Source: Onchocerca lupi (lineage: Eukaryota > Nematoda > Chromadorea > Rhabditida > Onchocercidae). Taken from it: a stretch of DNA of 64,000 bases. This document shows positions 1 to 13,415 of the stretch, in pieces; position 1 is the stretch's first letter, and each line of letters begins with the position of its first letter. The DNA is taken from the NCBI GenBank assembly GCA_028564675.1, contig JAOVVO010000134.1:1-64000 (forward strand). The letters run 5' to 3'. The position numbers and the translations under genes are program-made. Under the pieces are notes generated by a model. The model did no database searches. It worked only from the letters and a program-made list of their open reading frames with translations, and was not told the DNA's origin.

Positions 1-310
1 ACCATGAGGATAAATGAATCTAAAAGGGAAAAGGATAATGTAGCAATAAAATACAAATTGATAAATCGGTAAATAAATAAATTATGCATGATTAAGAGCC
101 CTATACACTGTCTACATAATGTGACCCGTCAGTATCAGAGATGAATATTTGACTTTAAAATAGATATACTTTGAAAATTGAAAAAAAAAAAACACTTTAA
201 ATTTTAGAAAAAATATATTAATCATTAAATAAATGTATTAAAAAATAAATATATTAAAAATCGCTCCATTTTATCTTTCATATTTCCTTCAAAAATTTAT
301 CTTCATATAC

Positions 311-3300
311 CTTTCCAGCTTCCATTTTCTTCCAAGGTATCGGCTCTCTACCCGTATTCACATCTCCCTGTATGAAAAAAGGATGGCTTTTCAACTCTTC
401 AGCACCTTCTTCCGGTTTATCAACTCTGCGACATCCAAGTCGAAATCCTGGTTCTTTATGCAAAAGACCCCTGAAAAATTGCTATCGCACTTATCAGATA
501 CAGATATTTTCATGAATAAATTGGTCTAAAAAAATGTAAAATCTGATATGATAATGACAATGAAAAACATTTTATCTATCAAGGTTAATAGCATAATGGT
601 TCTCCTATACATCCATTTCACTGATACCTATTTGGAAAACCTTTACAGTAATCGATTTAATATGTCTGAAATTTGTCATTCATATGATCACGCAATATGG
701 TTTTCAATCTCTTAAGCAGTTAGATACGCACAATTAACACTAAAATGGGAATGGAATTTGCGAAATACACATGACCAGTTGTGGCAAAATTTTCATAATA
801 CTCGACCAAAACTTTTTTGCCTGCTTTTCAAAAGAACGGCCAAATTTAAAAAAAAAATACGCAGGATTCTTACTCCAGTAGAATTAAGCTATTTTCTGAC
901 AATCAATAAAAAACTGCATAGCCCTAGTTCAGTCATTCAGCTTATTGATTCAATCGATGAATTGAATAATTCCATTGTTCGTGTTGTATTTGATCTTAAT
1001 TTGAAACCGGACCACTCCATTATGATTTTATTAATCAATCGATCTAATAACGCATTTGAATTTAATGTAATTTCGTATTCTGCAGAATTAAGTTTGCTTC
1101 ATTTATAACATTTTTTAATTCATGAATATTCAGCTACCGTTTCTATGTATTGATCCGCATTGTCTAAACACACAAAAAAAAAAAAAAAAGAAGAAAAAAA
1201 CGAAGTATGATTTTTGTTGTCATTCTAATACCGACATACATAATATAACCATCGTCACCTGCACAGAGTCCTAGTAGATTCACTAAATTTATCCGAATAT
1301 TTTTCCTGATCTTCACGGACTCGTCGTTCCACTTCCTCACGTTTGACTTTTTCCTTCCGCTGCCGAAAAGGTGCCTGAAGTAATTGACCAAATAATAAAA
1401 AAAAAAAGCAGCACTACAAAAACTATTTTAGAAAGAAAGCAAATAACAGCAATATCACCTTTCCTTCGATCATTTCATATATTAAGCAACCCAATCCCCA
1501 CCAATCAACACCATATGAATAACGTTCATTTTTGATAACTTCCGGCGCTGAAATGTGCAAAAAAAAAGTGACAATATAAAATAAATCTGAAATTGGCAGA
1601 ATTACCTGTTATCTAAATCAAATCATCGTCACATCAGATAATGAGTATTACCTTTATAACTGCAATTAACATAAACTTGAAATACTGCTATGTTCAATGT
1701 ATAAATATGTTTAATGCATATGAAGACAGTTTTCAAATGACTGTAATTTCTCATTAACATTTAAAGTCTTGAAGAGTATAAGAAAATTGTACTACGCATT
1801 TCTTAGTTTTCGATAATTTACATGGTTACATCTTCCAATGATATTTTAACCAGCAATAAAACAATTTTAAAATTGATTCACCCATATAACCAACTGTGCC
1901 AACACGTCCTTTTATAGGTTCATTATCTCTTAATTCAACCGCAAGTCCTAAATCAGATATTCGGATATGTCCTGAAATATAAATAAGTTACCAATCTACC
2001 AAAGAAAGCATGAACAATTTATAAAGTAGACATTAAAAGATAACAGTAATTCGAATTTAGATGGTTTGTATTTCAGTTTTCCTGCTACATTATAGCAAAA
2101 TAGATTTTACTTTGATGATGAATTTGTTATCTTTGCTCATTCTATTCCTTAACGAAAAAAATAAATACTCTCTGCCTAAACAATATAAAAAGATTAACAT
2201 ACCATAATCATCAAGAAGAATATTTTCTGGTTTCAAATCCCTGTAAATGATATGCTCCTTGTGTAAATGTTGCAAACCGAGAGTAATTTCAGCAGCATAA
2301 AACTGTACACGCTTTTCTTCGAATCCACCAGGTATTAAATTATACAAGTGAAATTTCAGATCACCTGAAAAAAAAAAAAAAAAAAAACCGTTAACTCAAA
2401 ACTATCATCTCTTTCTCATACTATTTTTTATTTTCATCTTTTGTTTCGAAGAATGATAATACGGAGCCAATGTTATGTAGATAACAAGCATAAAACAAAC
2501 CTCCATTCATAAGCGTCAAAACTAAACATAGAGCGTCTTTTGTTTCATATGCATATGCAAGGCTGACCTGAAAGGTAACGTTTAAATTATATTTTGCAGC
2601 AAAAATTTTTGTCCGTAATAGTTATTATCAGCGATTTATCCAATCTTTCAATGAAATACATCTCCCAAATGTGTTTGTATACCAGAACAGCTTAATGATG
2701 TCAACCACCAATTCATCCTTCATAGTCAAACTCTCTCTTCCTAGGAAATTTTTTTTTCTTAAAACTTACAATTTTTTTTTTTTTTTTTTTTTTAAACTTA
2801 CAAGTTAAATCTAAAACTCAAATGATATTCTTTCTGACAGAATCATTAAAATATTTCAATATGACCTTCGTTCAATCCACACTTATCATTCAAACTGCTT
2901 ATTATTATCTCTCTCTCCTCCACAATTTTTTTTTTTTTTTAATAAGAAAAAAATTAACATAAAAATATGCATACAAATAACATGAAAAACTGAACATGGG
3001 CAGTAATTTGTATCCTTGACGAAACTTTGAAATTTGAAGGAATTGAGCAAAGTTCACTTTTTCAAGAAAGTACGCATTGCTGAAAACGACGAACCGCAAA
3101 CGGAGAACTGATTTTCTGCAGGATTTGCTTTTCATTTAGACTGAGAGCCTGCGCATATCTCTTTTTCACCCTCTTCTTTTCCAAGTTTGAAAATTGAAGA
3201 AACTGAGCAAAGTTCACTTTTTCAAGAAAGTACGCATCGCTGAAAACGACGAACCACAAACGGAGAATTGATTTTCTGCAGGATTTGCTTTTCATTTAGA

Positions 3301-6300
3301 CTGAGAGTCTCCGCATGCCTCTTTTTCACCCTCTTCTTTTCCAATTTTTTCAAAGCGTACATTTTTCCAGAAGCTCTGACCTGAAAAAATTAACAATTAC
3401 TAAGATGAAAGGAACTGCTCTTTTTTTATCGAAAAATATTCTATACTTTAAATTTTTCTTTGAATAGCTTTCTGCAATATCCAACTGAATTTGTTTGCAG
3501 ATCGCACAATAATCGGCAAAAATTATCGCAACGAATGTTGTATGACCCACTTTTGCATAAATTATCAATTCACAAACTCTTCACAAGCTATCAAAACTAT
3601 AGTTAAGCATTAAGTAAAAAAAATAAAAAAAGAAAGAGCTACGGGATCAAAATTACAATCTCTATTGAAACAAATAGCTCGCAGATAAAGTACAGAGCGA
3701 ATGTAAAACTTCGATAGAAAAAAAAATTGGGAGAAGTTGACAATGAGGAGCAAATTCATTAAATGTGTATAAAAAACCACTTCTGAGTGAAGGAAATGTT
3801 CGAGCTAATTAGGTGAAACTTTCTCATGACTTTTTCTAAACTTATTTTTCTGCACTTGCTATTATATAAGTACATTCTTGAATTGGCATTATATTGTGAA
3901 AATGACCCTTTGATGCCCGACAAATTTCGTTTTTCTTTAGCTTCTTGATTAAACGCAATCTTTTTCTTAACAAAGCAGTCGCAACCAAAATTTGGACAAA
4001 AACTTCCATTCCAGCAAAATTATCCAAAATATAGTAATCCCATTCCCTCGTATTCAAGAAACATTAGTAACAATAAAAGAAAAAAAAAAAAAAAATAATT
4101 GATGACTGCCTTGGTTTACATTTCCTAACGACTTTGACAAGAATCTATGGTACTCTCTGCCATGAATCGCCTTCCAAAAAATCTCATGATAAAAAAACTC
4201 AGTAAAATTACGCCACAAAATCCCCATGATTTTAAAAAAGGCGCACTTTCAATGTGCAAAACTGTCAAGAAATACCAGTTAATTGCTGAAAGACTGAGAA
4301 AGGCATGAGGAAAATTAAAAATGAAAATTAAGCAGTGCTGAATGATTTAAAATTGAAGCATTTCCGGAGAAACTATCCCTTCATCCAACGATTAAGCAGT
4401 CGATGTGCGGCAAAGAATCATAAAATATATTGAACGAAATTTTGTTCGAATGAAAAATAGCTACTGAAAAAAGAAACTGAATATACGAAAACGTATACTT
4501 GACAAGCGCAAACTTCTCCGAAACCTCCTTTTCCAAGCACCCGGTATAGGCGAAATGTATGCTTATCCACAGGTCTTTTCTCCAACCATTTCCATTGCAA
4601 ATAACGATGAAAATAATGCGTTTCTAAGAATTTTTGGAAAGAACAATCAGCGAGGAATGACCGCACACTTCTGAAATAATCATTATGTTTTCATATAGTC
4701 GAAGAGCAGGAAAACCGATGGATGGGAGAAATGAACTCTAACGGATACTCTGCAGAATTACTTCAAAATCATATCCAATCATAATTTTGTATTCAAAAGA
4801 CTTAAACTATCACAGACTGATCAAAATTAGGGCTTATGCACAAAATGACCTGCAACAATTTTATTTCAAGAACTTTGAATGTGAAAAGATCATATGCAGG
4901 AAACGATTACAATTTACGAAAATCTCATGATTCATAGAACAAATTATGATGACTAACTCAATTACTTGTCTTTCTGGAAGCAAAATAAAAAACTAACTTA
5001 TAAGCTTCGAAAAATATACCACTACACGGTTCTGATTCTTGTGATGCATCATTAGCAGTGGAAGTAAATTTCTGTATAAAATTCTCCGATAAGAAGCTGC
5101 ACCATAAAGAATGACTGGATGACTGCAAAAAAAAGAAAAAAAGAAATATCGTAACGGACAATTTAAAATGTTACACCGAAATAGTAACAAGCAAATAATC
5201 TTTAAAAAAGCAAAAATAAATTGAAAGTAGCAGTAACAATTTTGAAATTTTCGTATTTTGGCATAAAAATTTGTAGAACTTTTCACTGTCCTCTTCAGTT
5301 TCTTTTCTTAAGTATCGTAACATGATTAGAAGAAATCAATAAAAGCATATAAAGACAAGTGACGGTAAAAATCAACATGAAAGTCTTTTTTTTTTTTTTT
5401 AAAAAAAGCAACAATAAAACAAAAAGATAAACAGGATCAGTTAAAAAAGGTGAAATGGAGACATAAAAAAATTCACCGAAAGAAATATAGTATAAGAATG
5501 GAGCAAGAGACACATACACAAGGAGCGTCATTCTCCACTGATAAGAGTGAAGCAATTGATTTAGCTAATGTTCGGCGAACTTCATCATCATCATCAGATG
5601 TTTCATATTCCTCAACCTTACATAAGAATGTCCATGCTTTTGCATACTGTGCATCTGTACTACAGAACTGTTCAAAAAGCAATTTACCAATTGGCTGCTT
5701 TTCGACCACATAACCATAGCTGCAAATGATAGGCAGTAGTTTGGATGGCTACGACAAAATGTTAATTTACCATTCTCTTACCATTACAATATTCCGCTGT
5801 ACGCACACGTCAAATCTTCATAATACGCTTGCAATTCCGATATGAATACCGTAGCTCACATCGCAATAAATTCGAAATATATTTTGAGATTTAAAAGATA
5901 TACGATTAAAAATTATTGCGGCACGTTGTTTGCACAGTAAACAAGATATTTCAAATCTCTCTAGTTTTGATTTAGAACACAATCAGAGAGGTATTTTTTT
6001 TTGCAATTGGAGAGGACAGATTTTCCTTCGAATGTATACGTATATAGAAGAATGAATTTTTGTATATAGAATGTATATAGAAGAATGAATTTTTTTTTTT
6101 TTTTTTTTTTTGAATGCACATGAAATAATGGATTACTTATTATTCAGCTTAAACTGATAGTCCTTATATATACATGCTGATGAAATAATTCCAGAAAGCT
6201 GGAATAATTCATTAGAAATATCCGTGTATTCCTTATTAAAAGCTGAATTCACCTCTAAATTGTTGTTTCGATTCACGCATGATGAGTGTTATCTGTTGGG

Positions 6301-9300
6301 CACTTTGTTAGAAAAAAAAAAAATTTTTACCATCACAAGTTCTGCATGAAAGGTAAGTATTTGATGTCACGAAGCTCTTTATCAAGATCTCAAGTCAAAG
6401 AAATAATGAAAAGATCATGTATCTTCGTTAAAATTATCTCAAAAGAGGTAAAACAAAATTAAACTGAAAGCTACAAATGCGCAGACCTGGGAAAAAAGTC
6501 GAAAGATTCGAACATGAAATTTCCTAACCCCGACTACTGGATATGTGTCATGGGTAAGGGTGGCTCATAAAATGAGGTAGAAGGGATAAGATCCTGCAAA
6601 AAGATAATTACCGAGAAAGGTAAAGAATATTCACACAGAGTGTGGTGAACTGTTTCATGATGTTTCCGTAATGAAAATCCGTTTATGTGTGCATATAAGT
6701 AAACTACCGGATCATCAAACCATAATCCTAATGTTTTCAACATAAGTAGTATTTTCGAAGTATCTGTGCATCCATCCATTCTTTTTAATTTGAATTCGAT
6801 ATCGAACATTAATATATGACATTCCTTTTTTCTTGAAAAATTTTACATATGGGGAGAAAAGTCACTGTGTGTCTTGATTATAAACAAGTCAGCACATCAC
6901 TAATTACGAACATTATAAAACATTATAAATTATCCCGAAAATTATCAAAAGGGAATTTAAGAGAAGATCAATGAATAAATACAGATGCATAAGGGTGAAT
7001 TAACATCATATCTTTAGAACATACCATAAATGCTATTCAGCAGTAGGGACAAGATAGTAGATAATTGAGTGATTCGAAATAAGAGCAATTAAACTTTCAA
7101 GAAAGGTCACAACATCACTATGTCTATGTAAAGATTAAAAACAGCAGCCTACCAGTGTTGGTAGGAAAAGTAAATTCATTATCTCTTGAAAAATCGTCGA
7201 CACCACGATGAACAGATGGGCTGGATCTCGTTGATGGAGATCACCATCATTTTTGCAAGTGATACTTGTTATTGCAGTGAATGCACTTTTGCAATCACTG
7301 CAATAAGTGACAACGATTGTTACCTTATTGATAATATTTCAAAGAGAGTAACAAAAATGCTCATATACTTACAAAACCGAGCATATTATCCTACTAGCCC
7401 ACGGTTATAACTGAAATCCAGCAATTTATTAAGATACCTAGTACATAAGTATAAATTAGAAAACTCCACACCAGAGTGGTGTTGGGCAAAGTATATGCAC
7501 TGAACAAGTGGCACAATTACCTGACATCAATCTCCGACCTGAGGTGTAAACATTCCGTGTAGTGCGGGAATTGCAAATAATTCTTCCATTTTTTACTCTT
7601 CCCTTTCTTTTGACCGCCACCTAGAAAAAAAAAAAAAAAAAAAAAACAGAATATTCAATATTGTGAATTGTTTTAATGACTTGACCGCTTTTCCAACGGC
7701 AAGTATGCCGGCCAATAATCGATGTTCAGCCTATATTTTTAAGCATAAAAGTTTCTAGATTCCCACCTGGTGAAGGATTTTTTGGAAACTTCAGTTATGC
7801 TTTGCAATACGATCAATCGATAGATTGTTTGCTAGTTTTAAGAAAGTTCGAAAATTATAATGAATAAGAAAAAATGATGCAAGTGGAATGGATGTTATTT
7901 ACAGATAGGAATCTGTTGAACTTAGCGAATAAAAGGGCACTTTTTATTTCATGTAGGCAGTATTCAAACAAATCCCTGCTAAAGAGTAAATTAATGAGCA
8001 AATATAAAGCGCTTGGCACCTACTGCAGAGACACATAATCAAAGTACACCACAAATGAATAAGTACCACAAAAATAGAAACAAAAAAGTTAGCAATGCAT
8101 TGTCCCTTCTCCTTCAAATTCGATTACTGATCTAGGATTAATTTCTCAACTTCAATCCATCCTCGTTTCAACTCTTCCTCGAGTTACGGATTTACTTCCT
8201 TTTAAAGGAATCCTTAAATTGTTTTCATGCTATTAATTTGCAATATCCCGGGTTAGATGTTAATACTGATTTTTAAAACATCCATTTGCATCTGCCTAAT
8301 TTTTATATGTTTCTTCGCCACTCGACTTGAGAGAAAAATTTTGTAAGAATTTTTAAGCAGATTTTATAGAAAGCACCGAGCTTCAGTTATTCTCTGCAAA
8401 ATCTTTTTTTTCATTAAGCATTATATTCAGTCCAGTGAAGCTAGTAATAACAGAATTAGTAGATAACCATAAGCATTTGAGACCATGTAAAAATGATTCA
8501 TCGCTAGAATTTTTTAATTTTTTGTAAACAAAATACACATAATCAGTAGGTTACCATTTAAATCGTAAACAAAAATAAACAGAAAAGAACAGGAATTCTA
8601 AATCGTCCTCATTAAATTAATGAACTTAAAAATGATCCACTGTCTAGTCTTCATATGTCCTACAGTTTTTTGGATTCGACATGTGAGAGATGTAACTAGC
8701 TCATGAATTTATCTCTCTTTGAATCCCTTTCTCATTCCAATTAATAGGAACTAACGTCCTCCTCAAACTTTTGATCGCAAGCTACATTTTGGAGTCTCTT
8801 TTATAATGCAACCAATCCCCCATTAACACAGCGAAAGAATTTTTGATAACTTCAATTTTTCCAAAAAATTCCAAGAACTGCGTTCTAAGATGATTCTGAG
8901 CAGAGAAAATCCAAGAAGAAATAAAAACTGAAAAGTACTTAAGACTAAGTTCTTTTATTCTCTAAAACCAGTTATTTCATTAATTAGTTCGTTTTGCAAA
9001 AAACTATTCAAAGATTCTAGATGTTGATAACGCAGAGGTAATCTCCATAATACTCTATCAAACCTAACTGTACAACTTCTGCTTTCTCCACTTAACACAT
9101 ATGACAACGAGAGCAAAAGGTTCGGCGTATCTGAAAACAGAGTTGAGTAAATCATCTCTCGGAAATAAAATAGATCAAACCGAGCAAAGGATGACTAGCT
9201 TTTCTTTAAGAAGGCTTTGAGTTTTGGTGACTAATTTGCAGAATTGTCAAAGTTGCATTTGTTTAACTTTATAAAAGGACCAACGAATCAGAAAAAAAAA

Positions 9301-11432
9301 ACCTGTTTCTCTAGCATCTTTATACTATTTCTCTGGCATCTTTATACAGCCATGAATTTTTCGATATCTTCAGAATCAGAATTATCCAAAAGGTAGCTCT
9401 CTTAATTTTTTTAGATAAGATTGAGAATTTAGATACTCAGCAGATAACAACTCTGTGGCCGATTTGCACTGGGTTAATGCAAAAGTAAATGCAGTTTTGC
9501 ACCGCGAATTTCAAATGATTATAACTCAGCTCAAATATATCTTCATTAATCAAAATAGGAACCATGACAATGAACATGTTTTTGCAAACAAGCAATAAGT
9601 TTGTTTGTTCCTGTGGCTTAGAAATTTATGCTTCGGATTCCATGAAATTTTGCAAGGCATTTTCTACATTCTGCTTGGTATGAAAATATTTTCCCTTGCA
9701 AAAAGTTGTTAAGACTTGGAAAAGTAATCAGTTGATATAAGGTAAGACAAATATGTTGGATGTGGTGACTCGTTGCCTAATTCGTTCAATTCGGGGCATA
9801 AACTGCGCACTGCGCGTTTGAGCGCTTCCATGGAAGAAAATATTGCCTTTCTGCTAACCAACGTCGAATACAAAAAAATGTGCGATGCATTTCATCGATT
9901 TGTTGGAAACATTTCTTGAATGCAATGGTTCTGTTCGGATTCAGAAAGCTATGATCATGATAAGTCATTAAATAATGATCATAATCTTTTTTTTTCCTTT
10001 TGGTAAAAGCTTTACTTTTAGAAGTGATTTTGGAACTTCACGATCCAAATGTTGCACCGGTCATTACTATAGTACACTCCACTTTCCGTCGAATTCATAA
10101 ACGGACCGAAAAATGATTCAGTGCTGCTGCAGATACACTCCAATCTTACCACTTCTTTACTTTTCAGATTTATTTCAGATGCTGGACAAATGTAGAATTG
10201 CCGATGACGAGTTTTTTGACAACGTTTACTGCGGTTGTAAGAGAATTAGCTTTTGATGATTGCATTCAATTAGTTTTCAGCTTCAGTAATTTCGGACCAA
10301 GTGCGTGCCTGACGTTGCGAATTGTCTCAACTACTTTTAAAATCGAATTGCTTTTTGTCTAGCATCATTTTCGCAGTCCAAAATAAATATAAGATGAAAA
10401 ATGTAATAAGTTACTGGCAAAAAAAAAAAAAAAATTAAACGGGTAATGCGTATTAAAATGATAATGTACAACTACATTTGTTTGAGAAATTATTCTGATG
10501 TCAAATTTCAAAGATGCAAAAACCCAACTACTTTTGTACCAACCTAAATACATGTCAGATATACGGACCACAAAAGAATTTTAATAAAATTTCTTCCGAA
10601 GATCTCAAGTACTTTTTTATGATTCTTACACGAAAAGATTAATTAAAGAACATTTAAATGCTTTCTAGCAACTTAAGCATCCTGAACAGTAAATTGAGCG
10701 TACTTTTTTTAGTCGAAAATCAAAGATGTCACAATGTATCAATACTGGTTTAGAATTAGGCAACAAAAGTGGTTTTGTAGAATAATTGCGATCAATAGCC
10801 AACGATAAGCTGAACCATTTTCAAATTCAGTAGAAAATGTTTTTTTCCTAAATCTTTGAGTATGGATAAAACGATCTACGAGCTATCAACAAACAGAAGT
10901 GCATCTTATCACAATAAAAATGCTTAAAACGTCAAAATTTGAGAAGTGAACGATCAAATTGATATGACACTGAGATAATAAAATGTTAGTGAAGAATTAC
11001 AAGACAAAAAGACGGTAAGCTTAACGGAAGGACAGCAACTTTATTATTATATATTCGAGACCTGAGAAAACATTTCGAAATAACTTCCTGGAAGTCGCTC
11101 CTGGATAAAGCTCCCGCCATTCGGTCAATTTATGACACACATCGAGGCATACACCTGTCTGCAGACCAAATCACCCGATCATTCTTTTTTTCCTCACTGA
11201 ATACGGAAGAGGAATTCCCGAATGGTCCCGTGGAAGTACATTAACAACTAGGAAAGAGTCGATACTGATGCTGCTAGAATAGCCCCTGTCATGGAAGAAG
11301 AGAAAAAAGACCAGGATGAGATGGAACTGTCCAAACGATTAGGATGACACTGCAAAATAAAAAGAAAGGAAAGAGCTTACTTTCTCGAGCCTTAATGTAA
11401 ACGGTATTGGCGACGATGTTCTCGATCTCCAT
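311..11432 (-). CDS. grk-1: G-protein-coupled receptor kinase, GRK4/5/6 type (3' end outside window)
   Basis: The product phosphorylates agonist-occupied seven-helix receptors at the membrane and leads to arrestin binding. The exons, in order of translation, are 11381-11432, 7521-7620, 5518-5719, 4998-5122, 4499-4670, 3255-3380, 2501-2567, 2203-2364, 1882-1971, 1459-1547, 1259-1374 and 311-470; the phase is kept throughout and gives 487 codons. The N-terminus is the GRK signature MEIENIVANTVYIKARE. An RGS-like domain follows, with VEKQPIGKLLFEQFC near residues 55-70. The kinase domain has GKGGFGEV (206-213), ATP lysine K228 in YALKK, catalytic D324 in YRDLKPEN, and DLG D342. The RKEKVKREEV segment, the RLGC segment and the start of the C-terminal extension (WKKMEAGK) also match the family. 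The final exons would lie left of base 1. Intron 1 is about 3.8 kb. The GRK4/5/6 class is preferred to GRK2/3 because of the N-terminus. Confidence 0.95.
3026..3345 (-). repeat. 160-bp tandem duplication covering a GRK kinase exon
   Basis: Two adjacent copies of about 160 bp lie at roughly 3186-3345 and 3026-3185. The anchor GCAAAGTTCACTTTTTC starts at 3207 and again at 3047. The first copy, in transcription order, holds the 3' three quarters of the true exon 3255-3380. The second copy repeats that coding stretch and its donor site, but the part matching the first 33 or so bases of the exon is replaced by intron-like sequence. A usable acceptor (TTGCTCAG) would make an in-frame cassette of 36 codons at 3095-3202. 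Confidence 0.85.
3095..3202 (-). pseudogene. Degenerate or alternative duplicate of the GRK lysine exon
   Basis: This segment encodes EKKRVKKRYAQALSLNEKQI and then LQKISSPFA. It differs from the functional exon 3255-3380 at five residues (H to Y, E to Q, T to A, N to S, V to A) and by one clear silent change. It lacks the YALKK segment that carries the ATP-binding lysine. Both ends are phase 0, so inclusion would add 36 residues without a frameshift, whereas use in place of the normal exon would give a kinase-dead protein. It may be a decaying copy or a regulated exon; the sequence alone cannot decide. Confidence 0.55.
7621..11380 (-). other. Long first intron of the GRK gene
   Basis: This is about 3.76 kb between the exon with the start codon and the second coding exon. 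It is AT-rich, with a poly-A run at 7624-7646 and another near 10419-10434. I see no convincing exon or RNA gene in it. Such long first introns often hold regulatory elements, but none can be named here. Confidence 0.6.
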
Positions 11433-13415
11433 GAAGCTAAGCTCACTGCATATCGAGTCGCATCATCCTCAGTTTCATCTCCTTCTCCTTCTCGCAACCC
11501 AAGAGCCGTTAACCGCAACACTCCTCATTCTTTCCTCTTCCCTCACACTACTCTCTTTTCCCATCTGCCTCTCTTTCCCCTATTTTCTATTCATGCTTTC
11601 TCCTTCTCTAACAATACTACACTCCTAATTTCCTGAATGTTTCCTTGGATTGCAGCTGCAACTTTGAAATAACACTACATTACATACTGCAGTTCTGGAG
11701 ATTTTGTTTTTATTTTTTTCCTTAGTTCCGATGCATGGCAAAGACTGAATGGTTATTATTATCTCATGCATCTGTTCTTATTTACAACACGCAAATATAA
11801 CCGATTCAGCTCTCCCTGCCTTGCATAGCGTGTATTGTCCGTAGTGCAGCAAACAACATTACCGCTGCATGCATGCTAATGATATTCGTGAATTGGATGG
11901 GGGGAGCATGCAAATAGTCAGGATGTATAAGAAACTGATGAGATGAACGAAGTTGTTCCTCACCTTCACTCTCATATGTAATCATGTCTACCAGGTTTTC
12001 ATAGAACTGTTTATAGCTGCGTTTTCTTCTACAACACTTTTCTAGTCGTTATGTTGTTACATTTGAAAAATTTCTGCTCTGATAAGGAGAGCCAAATATC
12101 ACCAAAGTCCAACCCATGTTTATGACCTCTTATTTGTTGATAGCGCTTACGTGCGTTAAAGCACGACGGTATAATAACCTTTGAGTGAACTTGCAAAACA
12201 TTCTTACTCTGGCGCTTTAATGCCATATTACGGAAATTCTAACTGACGAGTGGATTGAAAGCAGTGGTTTGACAGTTTTCATTATGGTGAGTCTTTCCCA
12301 AAGCATACTGAATAATCATGATCGACGTATATTTACCCATAACATTCCCATCCAGAATCACGTTTATCAGAATATGGGAGTATTAATCGTTATCGTGATT
12401 CCATATTTCAGTTCGAAATCGGTTTATATGTAAAACTAATTAGTGATTTTCAATAAATGCACTAAGGATTATTATAGGGAGTCAGATAATTCTAAAGTAA
12501 AGATCAACATGCCTGAATCCGATGATTTGATTTCCTAACTGAAATGACTCTCCGCTATCAGAATGAATTTCAAAAAAACAAGCAACAGTGAGATGATCAC
12601 AGTAATGTTGCTTGACGGAAGATCTCTGATCTCTCTCTCTTTCCCGAGTAGCTGTTCCTGTTACTACGGATGGGAAGGAAATTTTTCCTCCCTCTTACTG
12701 CGCATCCTATCCGCAGAGTACTGACATTCGAAGTGACCTAATTTAACATTCCGGAATGGCTTCATCTAATTTTAGCAGATGTTGCTGTACAGCAGATTCT
12801 TCATCCTACAATTGGTCCATTTCACTTCGGTATTCATAAATGTTTTTTTCGCAAATAACAGAGATAATCATGCAGTGCTTGCTGCTTTCTATTTTTTTTT
12901 ATAATTTATGGGAACAGAAAGGGACATCTCAAGCATATTTTTCTGGACTTTCTGCTCATTCTTACTACTCTGCTCTCCTTACTTAGATCCATCTGCTGGA
13001 GTATTTCTAGCCTCTTGCTTCACTATTCTTTGCTTTAATGTCATAACTATTGGTATGGTTCTTACTTTTCGAATTTGAGCTCATTACTCAGAAATCTTTA
13101 ATAATATTTTGCTTATATTGAAATCTTTGAGATTGTCTGAAATCTTCCTTCATAATACTTCCGTTCTTTCCTGTATTTTTCCAGAATTTCTTTTCATTCT
13201 CGCTCTCTTTTTCCGAGTGCTACTCTCTTCATTTTTATTCTTTAGATCTGTCATTGATTTGAATTCGTTCTTCACAATTTGCTGTCTTTGTTTAGCACTC
13301 GAAACTAAGATAAGGGTTTTGGAAAATACGATTGATTTGTCTTATTGAATAGCTTTTTTGTCTAGTCATTTATATTATCTTTTTTTTTTTTTAAGGTATT
13401 GAGAACAACAACAGA
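11433..13415. promoter_or_regulatory. Intergenic region between divergent grk-1 and an acidic-protein gene
   Basis: The GRK start (minus) and the next start (plus, 13416) are divergent and 2 kb apart, so promoters for both are expected here. On the GRK-sense strand, 11440-11625 is strikingly purine-rich (GA runs), while the plus strand shows C/T runs. An acceptor-like CTTAG sits four bases before the GRK ATG, which could be a spliced-leader site. A CT run also occurs near 12627-12643. No further gene is visible. Confidence 0.45.
13394..13395 (+). promoter_or_regulatory. Probable trans-splice acceptor
   Basis: A run of 12 T followed by AAG lies 20 bases before the start codon at 13416. No upstream exon with a matching donor is visible, so this looks like a spliced-leader addition site. 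Confidence 0.45.

Noticed and set aside
5450..5713. 87-codon plus-strand open frame
   Set aside because: It is the exact antisense of the GRK RGS-domain exon 5518-5719.
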